Assembly (NCBI GenBank): GCA_910586655.1
Contig: CAJUIR010000004.1
Span: 1-64,000 of the forward strand
DNA from: an uncultured Christensenellaceae bacterium
GTDB taxonomy: Bacteria; Bacillota; Clostridia; Christensenellales; Borkfalkiaceae
DNA: 64,000 bases
Reading direction: 5' to 3'
Below are positions 32,471-40,788 of this stretch, one piece after another. The notes under the pieces are model-generated. The model saw only the letters and a program-made list of their open reading frames with translations. It was not told the DNA's origin and searched no databases. Within the stretch, counting starts at the first letter, position 1. Each line of letters opens with the position of its first letter. The position numbers were made by a program, and so were the translations under genes.

Positions 32471-33283
32471 ATGCTTCAAATTATTACCGATTCTTCTGCG
32501 GAGTTTACCGAAGAAGAAGCAAAAGAACTGGGGATTCAAATCGTACCGCTTGCCGTTGTGTTCGGCGATACTGCCTACCGCGAAGGCATCGACATGCAAA
32601 AGGATGAATTTTATAAGAGGTTACCGACGGAGTTTCCGCATACGTCCATGCCTTCTACCGACGACTTCACGCGGGCTTATGTCCAAACGGGCGGGGAGGA
32701 AACGCTGGTCATTTTAATTTCATCCGCGCTTTCGGGAACGATCAATACGGCGCGTCTTGCCGCGCGCGACGGCGGGTTTTCCAAAGTGCATGTTTATGAT
32801 TCGCTCGGGGTCACGGCGATATTACGGATCATGGTGGAAACCGCATGCAAGCACCGCGATAAATCGGCAGAGGAGGTGATCGCGATCCTCGACGAACTCC
32901 GCCCGAGGATCCGTCTCGATGCCTGTCTCGACACGCTGGAATATCTTTACAAGGGTGGTCGCATTAAAAAGGGTGTCGCGTTCATCGGCAATCTTTTGGG
33001 GATCAAACCCCTCATCGAGATTTGCAAGGACGGAACGGTCGGGATGAGCGGCAAGGCGCACGGACAGAAGCGTGCGTTAAAATCGTTGGTGGAGAAACTG
33101 AAATCGGCGGAAGTCGACCCCGATTATCCCGTCTACTTTTTGCAGACGGACGTGGAAGAACCGTCGCGTAACGTGATGGAACAGGTGGGAATGCAGGACG
33201 CGAGGATCTTCCGCATCTGCTGTGCGGTCGGATCGCACATCGGTCCCAACGCCGCGGGGCTTGTGTACGTCGTGAAAAAGTAA
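32471..33283 (+). CDS. DegV family fatty-acid-binding protein
   Basis: A 270-residue DegV/FakB family protein. These bind a fatty acid and, in known cases, present it to the FakA kinase. N-terminal MLQIITDSSAEF, then TSMPSTDDF near residue 60 and ISSALSGTINTARLA (about 79-93), both typical fatty-acid/phosphate-contact segments, and the C-terminal GSHIGPNAAGLVYV. AAAGGAG lies before the ATG. FakA is not in the window. Confidence 0.92.
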   Translation: MLQIITDSSAEFTEEEAKELGIQIVPLAVVFGDTAYREGIDMQKDEFYKRLPTEFPHTSMPSTDDFTRAYVQTGGEETLVILISSALSGTINTARLAARDGGFSKVHVYDSLGVTAILRIMVETACKHRDKSAEEVIAILDELRPRIRLDACLDTLEYLYKGGRIKKGVAFIGNLLGIKPLIEICKDGTVGMSGKAHGQKRALKSLVEKLKSAEVDPDYPVYFLQTDVEEPSRNVMEQVGMQDARIFRICCAVGSHIGPNAAGLVYVVKK

Positions 33284-33294
33284 ATCAGACATAT

Positions 33295-33336
33295 AAAACA
33301 CCGCCGCCCGAACATTCGGGCGGCGGTGTTTTTTAA
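33295..33336. terminator. Bidirectional terminator between degV and glyS
   Basis: An 18-bp perfect stem AAAACACCGCCGCCCGAA with its complement, 2-nt loop; A/T runs on both sides serve both convergent genes. Confidence 0.9.
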
Positions 33337-33350
33337 CAAAATTTTTTGTG

Positions 33351-34727
33351 TCAGAATGCCGTCTTCTCGGTCAGGAACGCAATTACGCCGTTTAAATCAA
33401 GACGGATCTGTTCCATACTGTCGCGTTCGCGTACGGTCACGGTGCCGTTTTCCAGCGTATCGAAATCGACGGTAATGCAGTAAGGCGTTCCGATTTCATC
33501 CTGACGGCGGTAACGTTTGCCGATGGAACCCGCCTCATCGTAGATCACGGAGAAATACTTTTTGAGTTTTTCCCACAACTCTTTCGCCTGCGGAGCAAGG
33601 TTTTTCTGCAAGGGCAGAACGGCTGCTTTATAGGCGGCAATCGCGGGATGGAAGCGCATCACGTTCCGTACCTCGCCGTTTTCCAAGGTCTCTTCATCGT
33701 AGGCTTCGGAGAGTGTTGCAAGCATCAGACGATCGGCGCCGATGGAGTATTCGATGACGTAGGGGATATATCTTTCGTTTGTGACGGGGTCGATATAGGT
33801 CATGGATTTGCCCGAATATTCCTGGTGGCGCGTGAGGTCGTAATCGGTGCGGTTGTGGATCCCGTTGAGTTCCGACCAGCCCATGGGGAATTCGTATTGA
33901 ATATCGCAAGCGGCTTTTGCGTAATGTGCCAATTTATCGTGATCCTTAAAGCGGAGATGTTTTTCGTCGAAGCCCAAATCGAGCAGGAAACGCCATGCTT
34001 TTTGTTTGAACGAATCATAGTATTCTGCATCCGTTCCGTCTTTGCAGAACCATTGGTGTTCCATCTGTTCGAATTCGATGGTGCGGAAGATGAAGTTTCC
34101 GGGCGTAATTTCGTTGCGGAACGCTTTGCCGACCTGCGCGATTCCGAAGGGGACTTTTGCGCGTGTCGTGCGTTGCACGTTGAGGAAGTTCACGAATTCG
34201 CCCTGCGCCGTTTCGGGACGCAGATAAATTTTATTTTGGCTCTCGTCCGTCACACCGCGCGAAGTTTCGAACATTAAGTTGAACGTACGGATATTGGTCC
34301 AGTTGAATTTTCCGCAAATGGGGCAATGTACCTGATGCTCCTGAATGTATGCCTCCATTTCGGCGTTGCTCATGGTATCGGGGTTGATTTTACCCTTGGA
34401 ATGTGATTCAATCAAAGTATCCGCGCGGTGGCGGCTCTTGCACTCTTTGCAGTCCATTTTGGGGTCGGAAAACGAAGTCGTGTGTCCGCTCGCGTCCCAT
34501 ACGCGTGCATTCATCAGAATCGCCGCGTCAACGCCGTAGGAGTTTTCGCTCTCCTGCACAAACCGCTTCCACCACGCACGTTTGAGGTTGTTTTTGATTT
34601 CCACGCCAACGGGACCGTAATCCCAGGTATTTCCCATGCCGCCGTAAATTTCGCTGCCGGGGAAAATGATACCGCGCGCCTTGCACAGCGCGACCAGTTT
34701 TTCCATCGTTACCGCTTTATTTGCCAT
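33351..34727 (-). CDS. glyS: Glycyl-tRNA synthetase (dimeric alpha2 type)
   Basis: A 458-residue class II GlyRS of the eukaryote/archaea/Gram-positive-like single-chain type. Near the N-terminus GIIFPGSEIYGGMGNTWDYGPVG (split motif 1 region), then FMLMFETSRGV-type and YLRPETAQGEFVNF blocks, EFEQMEHQWF, and GWSELNGIHNRTDYDL. The ATG at 34727 is chosen for its AAAGGAG site. There is no room for a T-box: the promoter puts the 5' end about 15 nt upstream. It is alone on its strand here. Confidence 0.95.
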   Translation of the reverse strand: MANKAVTMEKLVALCKARGIIFPGSEIYGGMGNTWDYGPVGVEIKNNLKRAWWKRFVQESENSYGVDAAILMNARVWDASGHTTSFSDPKMDCKECKSRHRADTLIESHSKGKINPDTMSNAEMEAYIQEHQVHCPICGKFNWTNIRTFNLMFETSRGVTDESQNKIYLRPETAQGEFVNFLNVQRTTRAKVPFGIAQVGKAFRNEITPGNFIFRTIEFEQMEHQWFCKDGTDAEYYDSFKQKAWRFLLDLGFDEKHLRFKDHDKLAHYAKAACDIQYEFPMGWSELNGIHNRTDYDLTRHQEYSGKSMTYIDPVTNERYIPYVIEYSIGADRLMLATLSEAYDEETLENGEVRNVMRFHPAIAAYKAAVLPLQKNLAPQAKELWEKLKKYFSVIYDEAGSIGKRYRRQDEIGTPYCITVDFDTLENGTVTVRERDSMEQIRLDLNGVIAFLTEKTAF

Positions 34728-34748
34728 AGTTTGCTCCTTTCGCATTAT

Positions 34749-34776
34749 ATTATATTTTCATAAAATAATTTGTCAA
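34749..34776 (-). promoter_or_regulatory. Promoter of glyS
   Basis: Minus-strand TTGACA (34776-34771), 16-bp spacer, TATAAT (34754-34749). It lies between the XRE gene stop and glyS. Confidence 0.8.
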
Positions 34777-34779
34777 GTA

Positions 34780-34983
34780 TTAGTCCGTCAAGCCCAACAA
34801 GAAATCCGTCGTAACGCCGAAGTATTTCGCAAGCACGATCACGACCGCCGCGTTCGGAATCCGCGTACAAGCCTCCCAATGCGCTAAGCCTGCTTGACTT
34901 ACTCCCGTATTTTTGGCGAGTTGCGTTTGCGTTAACCCGTTTTCGATGCGAAGTTCTTTTAACCGCTCTGCAAATTTTATCAT
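34780..34983 (-). CDS. XRE family helix-turn-helix regulator
   Basis: A 67-residue single-domain regulator. The helix-turn-helix runs from LKELRIENGLTQTQLAKNTGVSQ-type residues (about 8-30) through LAHWEACTRIPNAAVVIVLAKYF, typical of the Cro/CI family. No effector domain. There is no clear ribosome binding site; an inverted repeat TGGAATA / TATTCCA at 35003-35028, just upstream, may be its own operator. It directly precedes glyS on the same strand. Confidence 0.85.
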   Translation of the reverse strand: MIKFAERLKELRIENGLTQTQLAKNTGVSQAGLAHWEACTRIPNAAVVIVLAKYFGVTTDFLLGLTD

Positions 34984-35002
34984 GAGTCAAGTTTATCACA
35001 AA

Positions 35003-35028
35003 TGGAATAATTTGTTCAATATATTCCA
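35003..35028. promoter_or_regulatory. Inverted repeat, possible XRE operator
   Basis: TGGAATA (35003-35009) and TATTCCA (35022-35028), 7-bp arms with centres 19 bp apart, i.e. on nearly the same DNA face. It lies 20 bp upstream of the XRE start codon. Confidence 0.5.
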
Positions 35029-35111
35029 ATCGTAATTGTTTTAAAATCAATTCGCTAAGAGTTACAATTTTCGGAAATCGTGTGTAAAAGGTATCATTTT
35101 TCAATAAAACG

Positions 35112-35120
35112 TGCTATAAT
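35112..35120 (+). promoter_or_regulatory. Extended -10 of glnS
   Basis: TGCTATAAT ending at 35120, 45 bp before the glnS start; the -35 is weak. Confidence 0.55.
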
Positions 35121-35165
35121 TATGTGGCGCAAACTGCGCGGCATTTCCCTTACGGAGGAAAAAAC

Positions 35166-36791
35166 ATGGCAGAGCCGAGTAATTTTATCGAACAAATCGT
35201 GGAGTCCGACCTCGCCGAACAAAAAATCGGTTCGGTCAAAACGCGGTTTCCGCCCGAACCCAACGGGTATCTGCATATCGGACACGCCAAAAGCATGTTC
35301 GTAAACTTCGGTACGGCGCAGAAGTTCGGCGGGACGTGCAATTTGTTTTTCGACGACACCAATCCGTCCAAAGAAAAGACGGAATTTGTCGACGCCATCC
35401 GGAAAGATATTCTCTGGCTCGGATATCAATGGGAAAAAGAGGTATATGCTTCGGATTTTTTCGACATCATTTATGAGTACGCATTAAAACTGATTCGGGA
35501 GGGAAAGGCATACGTCTGCGATTTGTCGCCCGAAGAGATCAAGAATACAAGGGGGACACTGACCGAGGCGGGAACGGAAAGCCCTTACAGGAATCGTTCT
35601 CCGGAGGAAAACGAGCGGTTGTTTGGGGAAATGCGCGAAGGGAAATATGCGGACGGCGAAAAATGTCTGCGCGCCAAAATCGATATGGCGTCGCCCAACA
35701 TGAATTTGCGCGATCCCGTCATTTACAGGATCTTGCGCGCGACCCATCACCGCACGGGCGACAAGTGGTGCGTCTACCCGATGTACGATTATGCGCACCC
35801 TATCTGCGATTATTTGCAGGGGGTAACGCATTCTCTCTGTACGCTCGAATTCGAGGATCACCGCCCTTTGTACGATTGGGTGGGGTATTCGCTGGGGTTT
35901 GTGCAAAAACCCAGCCAGATCGAATTTGCGCGGCTCAATCTGACCAATCTCGTCATGAGCAAGCGGTATCTGAAAAAACTGGTGGAGGAACATTCCGTAC
36001 ACGGTTGGGACGATCCGCGTATGCCCACGCTTGCGGGACTCCGCAACCGCGGCATCCCTGCCGAAGCGATTCGGGATTTCTGTGCGCGCATCGGCGTTGC
36101 AAAGGCAAACTCGGAGTGCGAAATTTCCTATTTCGAAGCGGTTGTGCGCGAATATCTCAATGCGCACGCGCCCCGCGCCATGGCGGTGGTCGAACCGCTC
36201 AAACTGACGCTCACGAACTACGAAGGGAGCGAAGAGATCGATTTTGAAATCAATCAACTCGACCCGACCGCCGGCACACGCAAAGTGCGTTTCGGCAAAA
36301 CGTTATATATCGAACGGAGCGACTTTTCTCTCGATCCGCCGCCCAAATACCACCGTCTGAAAATCGGCGCGTGCGCGCGGCTGAAAAACGCATATATCGT
36401 GCGGTGCGACGAAGCCGTGACCGATGCCGACGGCAACGTGACGGAAATCAAGTGCACTTATTTTCCCGAATCGCGCAGCGGCGCCGATACGAGCGGCATC
36501 AAGGCAAAGGGCGTCTTGCATTGGGTGAACGCGGAAACGTGCGTCGACGCGGCGCTTGTTCAATACGATCATCTGCTGCGCGATGCGGAGTTTTCCGGTC
36601 AGGATTTTTCCGAGCGCATCAATCTTGACAGCGAACACATCTTTGCGGCGAAAGCCGAACCCTACCTGAAAGAGGCGTGCGAAGGGACGGCGTTTCAACT
36701 GATGCGGACAGGATATTACAAAACATGTACCCGAAACGACAAACTTTGCCTTTCGGAAATCGTATCTTTGAAAGATAACTTTAATAAATAA
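35166..36791 (+). CDS. glnS: Glutaminyl-tRNA synthetase
   Basis: A 541-residue class I synthetase of the GlnRS subgroup (FPPEPNGYLHIGHAKS with HIGH at 37-40; VMSKRYL at 263-269 as the KMSKS equivalent; GWDDPRMPTLAGLRNRGIPAEAIRDFC). The C-terminal half is beta-barrel as in E. coli GlnRS. The ATG at 35166 has GGAGG before it. Direct glutaminylation is scattered in Bacillota, where the GatCAB route is common, so this gene may reflect ancient transfer. The next membrane-protein gene follows at 45 bp. Confidence 0.93.
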   Translation: MAEPSNFIEQIVESDLAEQKIGSVKTRFPPEPNGYLHIGHAKSMFVNFGTAQKFGGTCNLFFDDTNPSKEKTEFVDAIRKDILWLGYQWEKEVYASDFFDIIYEYALKLIREGKAYVCDLSPEEIKNTRGTLTEAGTESPYRNRSPEENERLFGEMREGKYADGEKCLRAKIDMASPNMNLRDPVIYRILRATHHRTGDKWCVYPMYDYAHPICDYLQGVTHSLCTLEFEDHRPLYDWVGYSLGFVQKPSQIEFARLNLTNLVMSKRYLKKLVEEHSVHGWDDPRMPTLAGLRNRGIPAEAIRDFCARIGVAKANSECEISYFEAVVREYLNAHAPRAMAVVEPLKLTLTNYEGSEEIDFEINQLDPTAGTRKVRFGKTLYIERSDFSLDPPPKYHRLKIGACARLKNAYIVRCDEAVTDADGNVTEIKCTYFPESRSGADTSGIKAKGVLHWVNAETCVDAALVQYDHLLRDAEFSGQDFSERINLDSEHIFAAKAEPYLKEACEGTAFQLMRTGYYKTCTRNDKLCLSEIVSLKDNFNK

Positions 36792-36835
36792 AAACATAGG
36801 GAAACGGAACAGCGTTTTTCTTGGGGAGGGAAAAT

Positions 36836-37894
36836 ATGGTCGCAAACTTGCTTGCCGGTATCAGTACGCCGGTGTGGATCGCCATCGGCGTGGTCGGAGC
36901 GTTTGCGGTCGCGTCCGTCGTCTACGGCGTATTCCGTAACTTTATGCGCATGGCGTGGACGAGTTGGCAGATTCTTGCGATTTTCGCGCTGACGCTGTTA
37001 TTGAAAGTCATTCCCGTACCCGACGGCTGGCAGGGGTTTGCGGTATCGGCGGCGCTTTTATTCGGCGCAACGGTGCTGGTACTCATTGCAGGCGGAGCCA
37101 TCCGCCGCGCCATGCTGCGCTCGAAACTCAACGCAAGGAAGGGCTACCGCGTATTCAACCGTATCCTCGGCGCAATCACGTCGCTGCTCAACGTTATCAT
37201 GCTTCTGGTCGTGCTCGGCGGTTTTGCGCTCGGCGTCATTTATTACATCGTTCCGGTTGAAGGATTGGAAGAGGTGTTCGCGCATCCGGTGTGGACGGAA
37301 TTCGGTAACGTATATGTACAGGATCTCGCGCTGATTTCCGTATGTCTGTTCTTCGTGCGAGGCGGATACAGAATCGGCGTTGCGCGTTCGTTCCAGACGA
37401 CGATCACGCTCGCGCTTACGCTCGGCTCGCTTGTGCTTGCCATGTATCTGACCCTGATCGTTCCTTTTATGCGCGGCTGGGTTTCATCGATCGGTACCGC
37501 CATTGCAGGTTGGGGGCTGAACGTTGTGATTGCGACCATGGTTTCTTACTTTATCATTGTTGCAATCTGTTTCCTGATTTTCTTTGCAGTTGTCATGCTG
37601 CTCGGATTTTTCCTGAATAAACTGACGCGCAAGTACCGCTCGGTGCGCGTGCTCGGCGTGATTGACGGCGTCATTCTGTCCGTTGTATTCTTTGCGTTCT
37701 TCCTTGTTCTTGTGATCGGATTCTATTTCGGCGTCGACGTGCTTGTCAACGGCAATCTCGAAAGTTTGGGGCAAGCGGGCGCCATTGCGGAGGGCGCAAG
37801 AGATACGATGCGGAAAGTCGAACAACTTATTACTTCCGCTCCTCTTGCCGATTTATTGTATCATCATAACCTGATCCGAATTTTATTCTGCTGA
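36836..37894 (+). CDS. Polytopic membrane protein, probably two CvpA-like halves
   Basis: A 352-residue protein with about nine hydrophobic helices. Each half has a short VYGVFRNF/RGGYRIGVARSF turn after a helix and ends with a segment like VFNRILGAITSLLNVIML or VRVLGVIDGVILSVVFF, which resembles the N-x-x-LG-G signature of CvpA. I therefore infer an internal duplication of a CvpA-like unit; this is by eye only. GGGAGGG precedes the ATG at 36836. It is probably co-transcribed with glnS and with the two small genes downstream. Confidence 0.75.
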   Translation: MVANLLAGISTPVWIAIGVVGAFAVASVVYGVFRNFMRMAWTSWQILAIFALTLLLKVIPVPDGWQGFAVSAALLFGATVLVLIAGGAIRRAMLRSKLNARKGYRVFNRILGAITSLLNVIMLLVVLGGFALGVIYYIVPVEGLEEVFAHPVWTEFGNVYVQDLALISVCLFFVRGGYRIGVARSFQTTITLALTLGSLVLAMYLTLIVPFMRGWVSSIGTAIAGWGLNVVIATMVSYFIIVAICFLIFFAVVMLLGFFLNKLTRKYRSVRVLGVIDGVILSVVFFAFFLVLVIGFYFGVDVLVNGNLESLGQAGAIAEGARDTMRKVEQLITSAPLADLLYHHNLIRILFC

Positions 37895-37910
37895 ATGACG
37901 GGCGTTTGAA

Positions 37911-38297
37911 TTGCTCATACTGTTTCCGAACAGTATGTTGGACGAGAGAACAAGCCGGCTTCTGTCCGCCATCAACGAAAGTTGCGCGAGCGGAAGTTAC
38001 AAGTTAATGGAAGAAAGCGAACTTCTTTGCTGTTTCCCCAAAACCATGCGCGTTGACGGAGACAGTTTAAAAGCAATGCTCGCATACCTGGAAGAACACA
38101 AGTATATTGAAGTCGGTTACGCGGAAGAAGGGGAGTACTGTCTGCGCCCGTTGCCCGAGGGACGGCTCTATTTCGAGCAGTCGAAAAGCGACAGGCGTCA
38201 ACGTATTTACCGCAGGATCGAAGCGTTTTTACTGGCGCTTCTCGGCGGGTTTACGGGCGGGTTTCTCGGCGCGCTTTCGGCAATGCTGTTGCCGTAG
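37911..38297 (+). CDS. Small protein with winged-helix-like domain and C-terminal membrane helix (first of a pair)
   Basis: A 128-residue protein starting at TTG, 16 bp after the previous stop; an internal ATG (residue 9) is an alternative. The soluble part (about 9-98) is helical with LKAMLAYLEEHKYIEVGYAEEGEYCLRPL, like a wing of a winged-helix domain. Then RRQRIYRRIEA and a Gly-rich membrane helix at the very C-terminus (about 107-127). So it looks like a tail-anchored DNA-binding-type module. The next gene has the same layout. Not a recognised family. Confidence 0.65.
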   Translation: MLILFPNSMLDERTSRLLSAINESCASGSYKLMEESELLCCFPKTMRVDGDSLKAMLAYLEEHKYIEVGYAEEGEYCLRPLPEGRLYFEQSKSDRRQRIYRRIEAFLLALLGGFTGGFLGALSAMLLP

Positions 38298-38304
38298 GTG
38301 AAAC

Positions 38305-38676
38305 GTGATCAACGATAAACTCAACAAACGGGAAAACGAAGTGATGCGTGCGGTCTTTTCGCTGTCGCTGGGGAAGGAACGGTTTCTTGCCGCACCGTGC
38401 GAAATTCTTGCCGCGCTGCCGTCAAAGGTCCGTATCGATGAAGAATCGCTCGAACGAACGCTCCGTTCGCTGGAACTCGACGGCTATTTCCAACTGATCT
38501 CATCCGAGCGCAAGGGAGAAAAAATTTACGTCGTACTCATGCGAGAAGCAGGTCTTTGTTACCGTCGTTCGGATATCCAGCGCAGACGTTCGGTTGCGTT
38601 CAAATGGGGCGTGGGGGCGATCGGCGCGTGCATTACGTTTTTCATCGGCGTAATTCTCCGCCTTATCTTTAAATAA
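38305..38676 (+). CDS. Small protein with winged-helix-like domain and C-terminal membrane helix (second of a pair)
   Basis: A 123-residue protein from a GTG start 7 bp after its neighbour. Layout as in the previous gene: helical domain with LERTLRSLELDGYFQLISSERKGEKIYVVLM (about 50-80, winged-helix-like), a basic juxtamembrane stretch (RRSDIQRRRS) and one C-terminal membrane helix (about 100-121). The two genes look like an old tandem duplication. Partner and function unknown. Confidence 0.65.
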   Translation: MINDKLNKRENEVMRAVFSLSLGKERFLAAPCEILAALPSKVRIDEESLERTLRSLELDGYFQLISSERKGEKIYVVLMREAGLCYRRSDIQRRRSVAFKWGVGAIGACITFFIGVILRLIFK

Positions 38677-38690
38677 AGCGTTTTAATTCA

Positions 38691-38719
38691 TTGACAAAAA
38701 AAATAAAACGCGATACAAT
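38691..38719 (+). promoter_or_regulatory. Promoter of uvrB operon
   Basis: -35 TTGACA (38691-38696), 17-bp spacer, -10 TACAAT (38714-38719). Confidence 0.85.
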
Positions 38720-38720
38720 A

Positions 38721-38742
38721 GATACAAACGTTTGTTTGTATC
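38721..38742 (+). promoter_or_regulatory. Perfect inverted repeat at uvrB start (SOS-like operator or attenuator)
   Basis: GATACAAAC-GTTT-GTTTGTATC: 9-bp perfect arms with 4-bp centre, right behind the -10. The core CAAAC-N4-GTTTG has the geometry of the Bacillus LexA box CGAAC-N4-GTTCG with one symmetrical change. Six T follow, so an AT-rich intrinsic attenuator is an alternative. Confidence 0.6.
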
Positions 38743-38817
38743 TTTTTTGCGCATTTACCCTTTACCTTACATTCAAGCCGTCATCGGAAAGTTCCGTTTG
38801 CGGCAATCAAATACGTT

Positions 38818-40788
38818 ATGATAGAACATTTCGAGTATCAACTGAAATCTCCGTTCGAGCCGACGGGCGATCAGCCCGAGGCGATCCGCCGTCTGACGGA
38901 AGGCGTTTTGGACGGAATCCGCACGCAGGTGCTTGTAGGCGTGACGGGCAGCGGAAAAACGTTTACGATGGCGAACGTCATCAAAAACGTGGGGCGGCCC
39001 GCGCTTGTGATTGCGCACAATAAAACGCTTGCGGCGCAACTTTGCAACGAATTCCGTGAGTTTTTTCCCAACAACCGCGTGGAATATTTTGTTTCGTATT
39101 ACGACTATTATCAGCCCGAAAGTTATATCCCTTCCACCGACACCTATATCGAAAAAGATCTTTCGATGAACGATGAAATCGATAAACTCCGCAACGCCGC
39201 TACCTGTTCTTTGGGCGAGCGCGACGACGTCATCGTGGTGTCTTCGGTATCGTGCATTTACGGCTTGGGTGCGCCCGAGGAATTTTTCCGTCTCGGCATA
39301 TCTCTGCGCCCGGGGCAGGAACTTGCGCGCGACGAACTGTTGCGCCGTTTGGTGGAAATCCACTATTCCCGCAACGATACCGACTTCAAACGTTCCACCT
39401 TCCGTGTTCGCGGCGACGTGGTGGAAATATTCCCCGCGTCCAATTCCGAAGTCGCGATCCGCGTGGAATTTTTCGGCGACGAGATCGATGCGATCGGGGA
39501 GGAGGACGTCGTTACGGGAAAGATCGTGTCTTCGTTAAAGCATACGGTTATCTTTCCCGCAAGCCACTATGCCGTGGGGAGCGACCGTCTTTCCGCTGCG
39601 CTTTCGTTTATCGAGGAAGACTTAAACAGCGAAGTGAAGGCATTTGAAGACGAAGGGAAATTGCTTGAAGCACAGCGGCTTCGTCAGCGCACCGAACACG
39701 ATCTGGAAATGCTGCGCGAAATCGGCTACTGTTCGGGCGTGGAAAATTATTCGCGCTATTTTGACGGGCGCGTCCCCGGCGAGCCTTCTTTTACGCTGCT
39801 CGACTATTTTCCGAAAAATTTTCTGGTATTTATCGACGAAAGTCACATGACGTTGCCGCAGATCCGCGCTATGTACAACGGCGATCTGGCGCGCAAGACC
39901 AATCTCGTACAATACGGATTCCGCATGAAGTCGGCTTACGACAACCGCCCGTTGACGTTCGAGGAATTTGATGCGCGCGTACCGCAACTGATCTGCGTTT
40001 CGGCAACGCCCGCGCCGTACGAACTTTCTCAGGCAGGGCAGGTGGTGGAGCAACTTATCCGTCCCACGGGACTTTTGGATCCGTCGGTGGAGATCCGCCC
40101 GACGCGCGGACAAATCGACGATTTGCTCGGAGAAATCAACAGGGTCGTCAATTCCAAAGGCCGCGTGCTCGTCACGACGCTGACGAAGCGGATGGCGGAA
40201 AGTCTGACCGATTATTTGAAAGAAAACGGCGTAAAGGTACGCTATATGCATTCGGACATCGATACGTTAGAGCGGATCGAGATTGTGAACGGGCTTCGGT
40301 TGGGAGAATTCGACGTGCTTTGCGGCATCAATCTCTTGCGCGAAGGATTGGACATGCCCGAAGTCAAACTGGTCGCTATACTCGACGCCGATAAAGAGGG
40401 GTTTTTAAGAAGCGAAACCTCGCTGGTGCAGACCATCGGCCGCGCCGCGCGAAACGCCGAAGGGCGTGTCATCATGTACGCGGACGAAAGGACGGGGAGC
40501 ATGTCTCGCGCGATCGACGAAACAAACCGCCGCCGCGCCGTGCAGGAAAAATACAACGAAGAACACGGGATCGTTCCCAAAACGATCGTAAAGGAAGTCA
40601 AGTCGTCTTTGCAGATCACGGCGAAGGCAAAACGCACGGCAGACGTCAAAGGCAAAGATATTCCCGAAGAAATCGAGAAACTCAAAGCATTGATGAAAGT
40701 GGCTTCTGCGCAACTCGACTTTGAGCGCGCCATCGAAATTCGGGAAAATATCGCGGAACTGAGAAAACGCATGAGGGGGAACGCATGA
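38818..40788 (+). CDS. uvrB: Excinuclease ABC subunit B
   Basis: A 656-residue UvrB, the damage-verifying helicase-like subunit of nucleotide excision repair. Walker A GVTGSGKT at 41-48, the beta-hairpin YYDYYQPESYIPSTDTYIEKD region split near 96-116, helicase motif VI QTIGRAARN, and the C-terminal UVR motif. The ATG at 38818 fits the family N-terminus but has no ribosome binding site. Its stop overlaps the next start (ATGA). The upstream repeat fits DNA-damage control. Confidence 0.97.
   Translation: MIEHFEYQLKSPFEPTGDQPEAIRRLTEGVLDGIRTQVLVGVTGSGKTFTMANVIKNVGRPALVIAHNKTLAAQLCNEFREFFPNNRVEYFVSYYDYYQPESYIPSTDTYIEKDLSMNDEIDKLRNAATCSLGERDDVIVVSSVSCIYGLGAPEEFFRLGISLRPGQELARDELLRRLVEIHYSRNDTDFKRSTFRVRGDVVEIFPASNSEVAIRVEFFGDEIDAIGEEDVVTGKIVSSLKHTVIFPASHYAVGSDRLSAALSFIEEDLNSEVKAFEDEGKLLEAQRLRQRTEHDLEMLREIGYCSGVENYSRYFDGRVPGEPSFTLLDYFPKNFLVFIDESHMTLPQIRAMYNGDLARKTNLVQYGFRMKSAYDNRPLTFEEFDARVPQLICVSATPAPYELSQAGQVVEQLIRPTGLLDPSVEIRPTRGQIDDLLGEINRVVNSKGRVLVTTLTKRMAESLTDYLKENGVKVRYMHSDIDTLERIEIVNGLRLGEFDVLCGINLLREGLDMPEVKLVAILDADKEGFLRSETSLVQTIGRAARNAEGRVIMYADERTGSMSRAIDETNRRRAVQEKYNEEHGIVPKTIVKEVKSSLQITAKAKRTADVKGKDIPEEIEKLKALMKVASAQLDFERAIEIRENIAELRKRMRGNA

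Noticed and set aside
34745..35104. 119-codon frame overlapping the XRE gene in another frame
   Set aside because: The XRE protein in the other frame is clearly homologous to a known family, so this is a shadow.
33284..35165. T-box riboswitch for glyS or glnS
   Set aside because: The promoters lie about 15 and 45 nt before the starts, leaving no room for a T-box.
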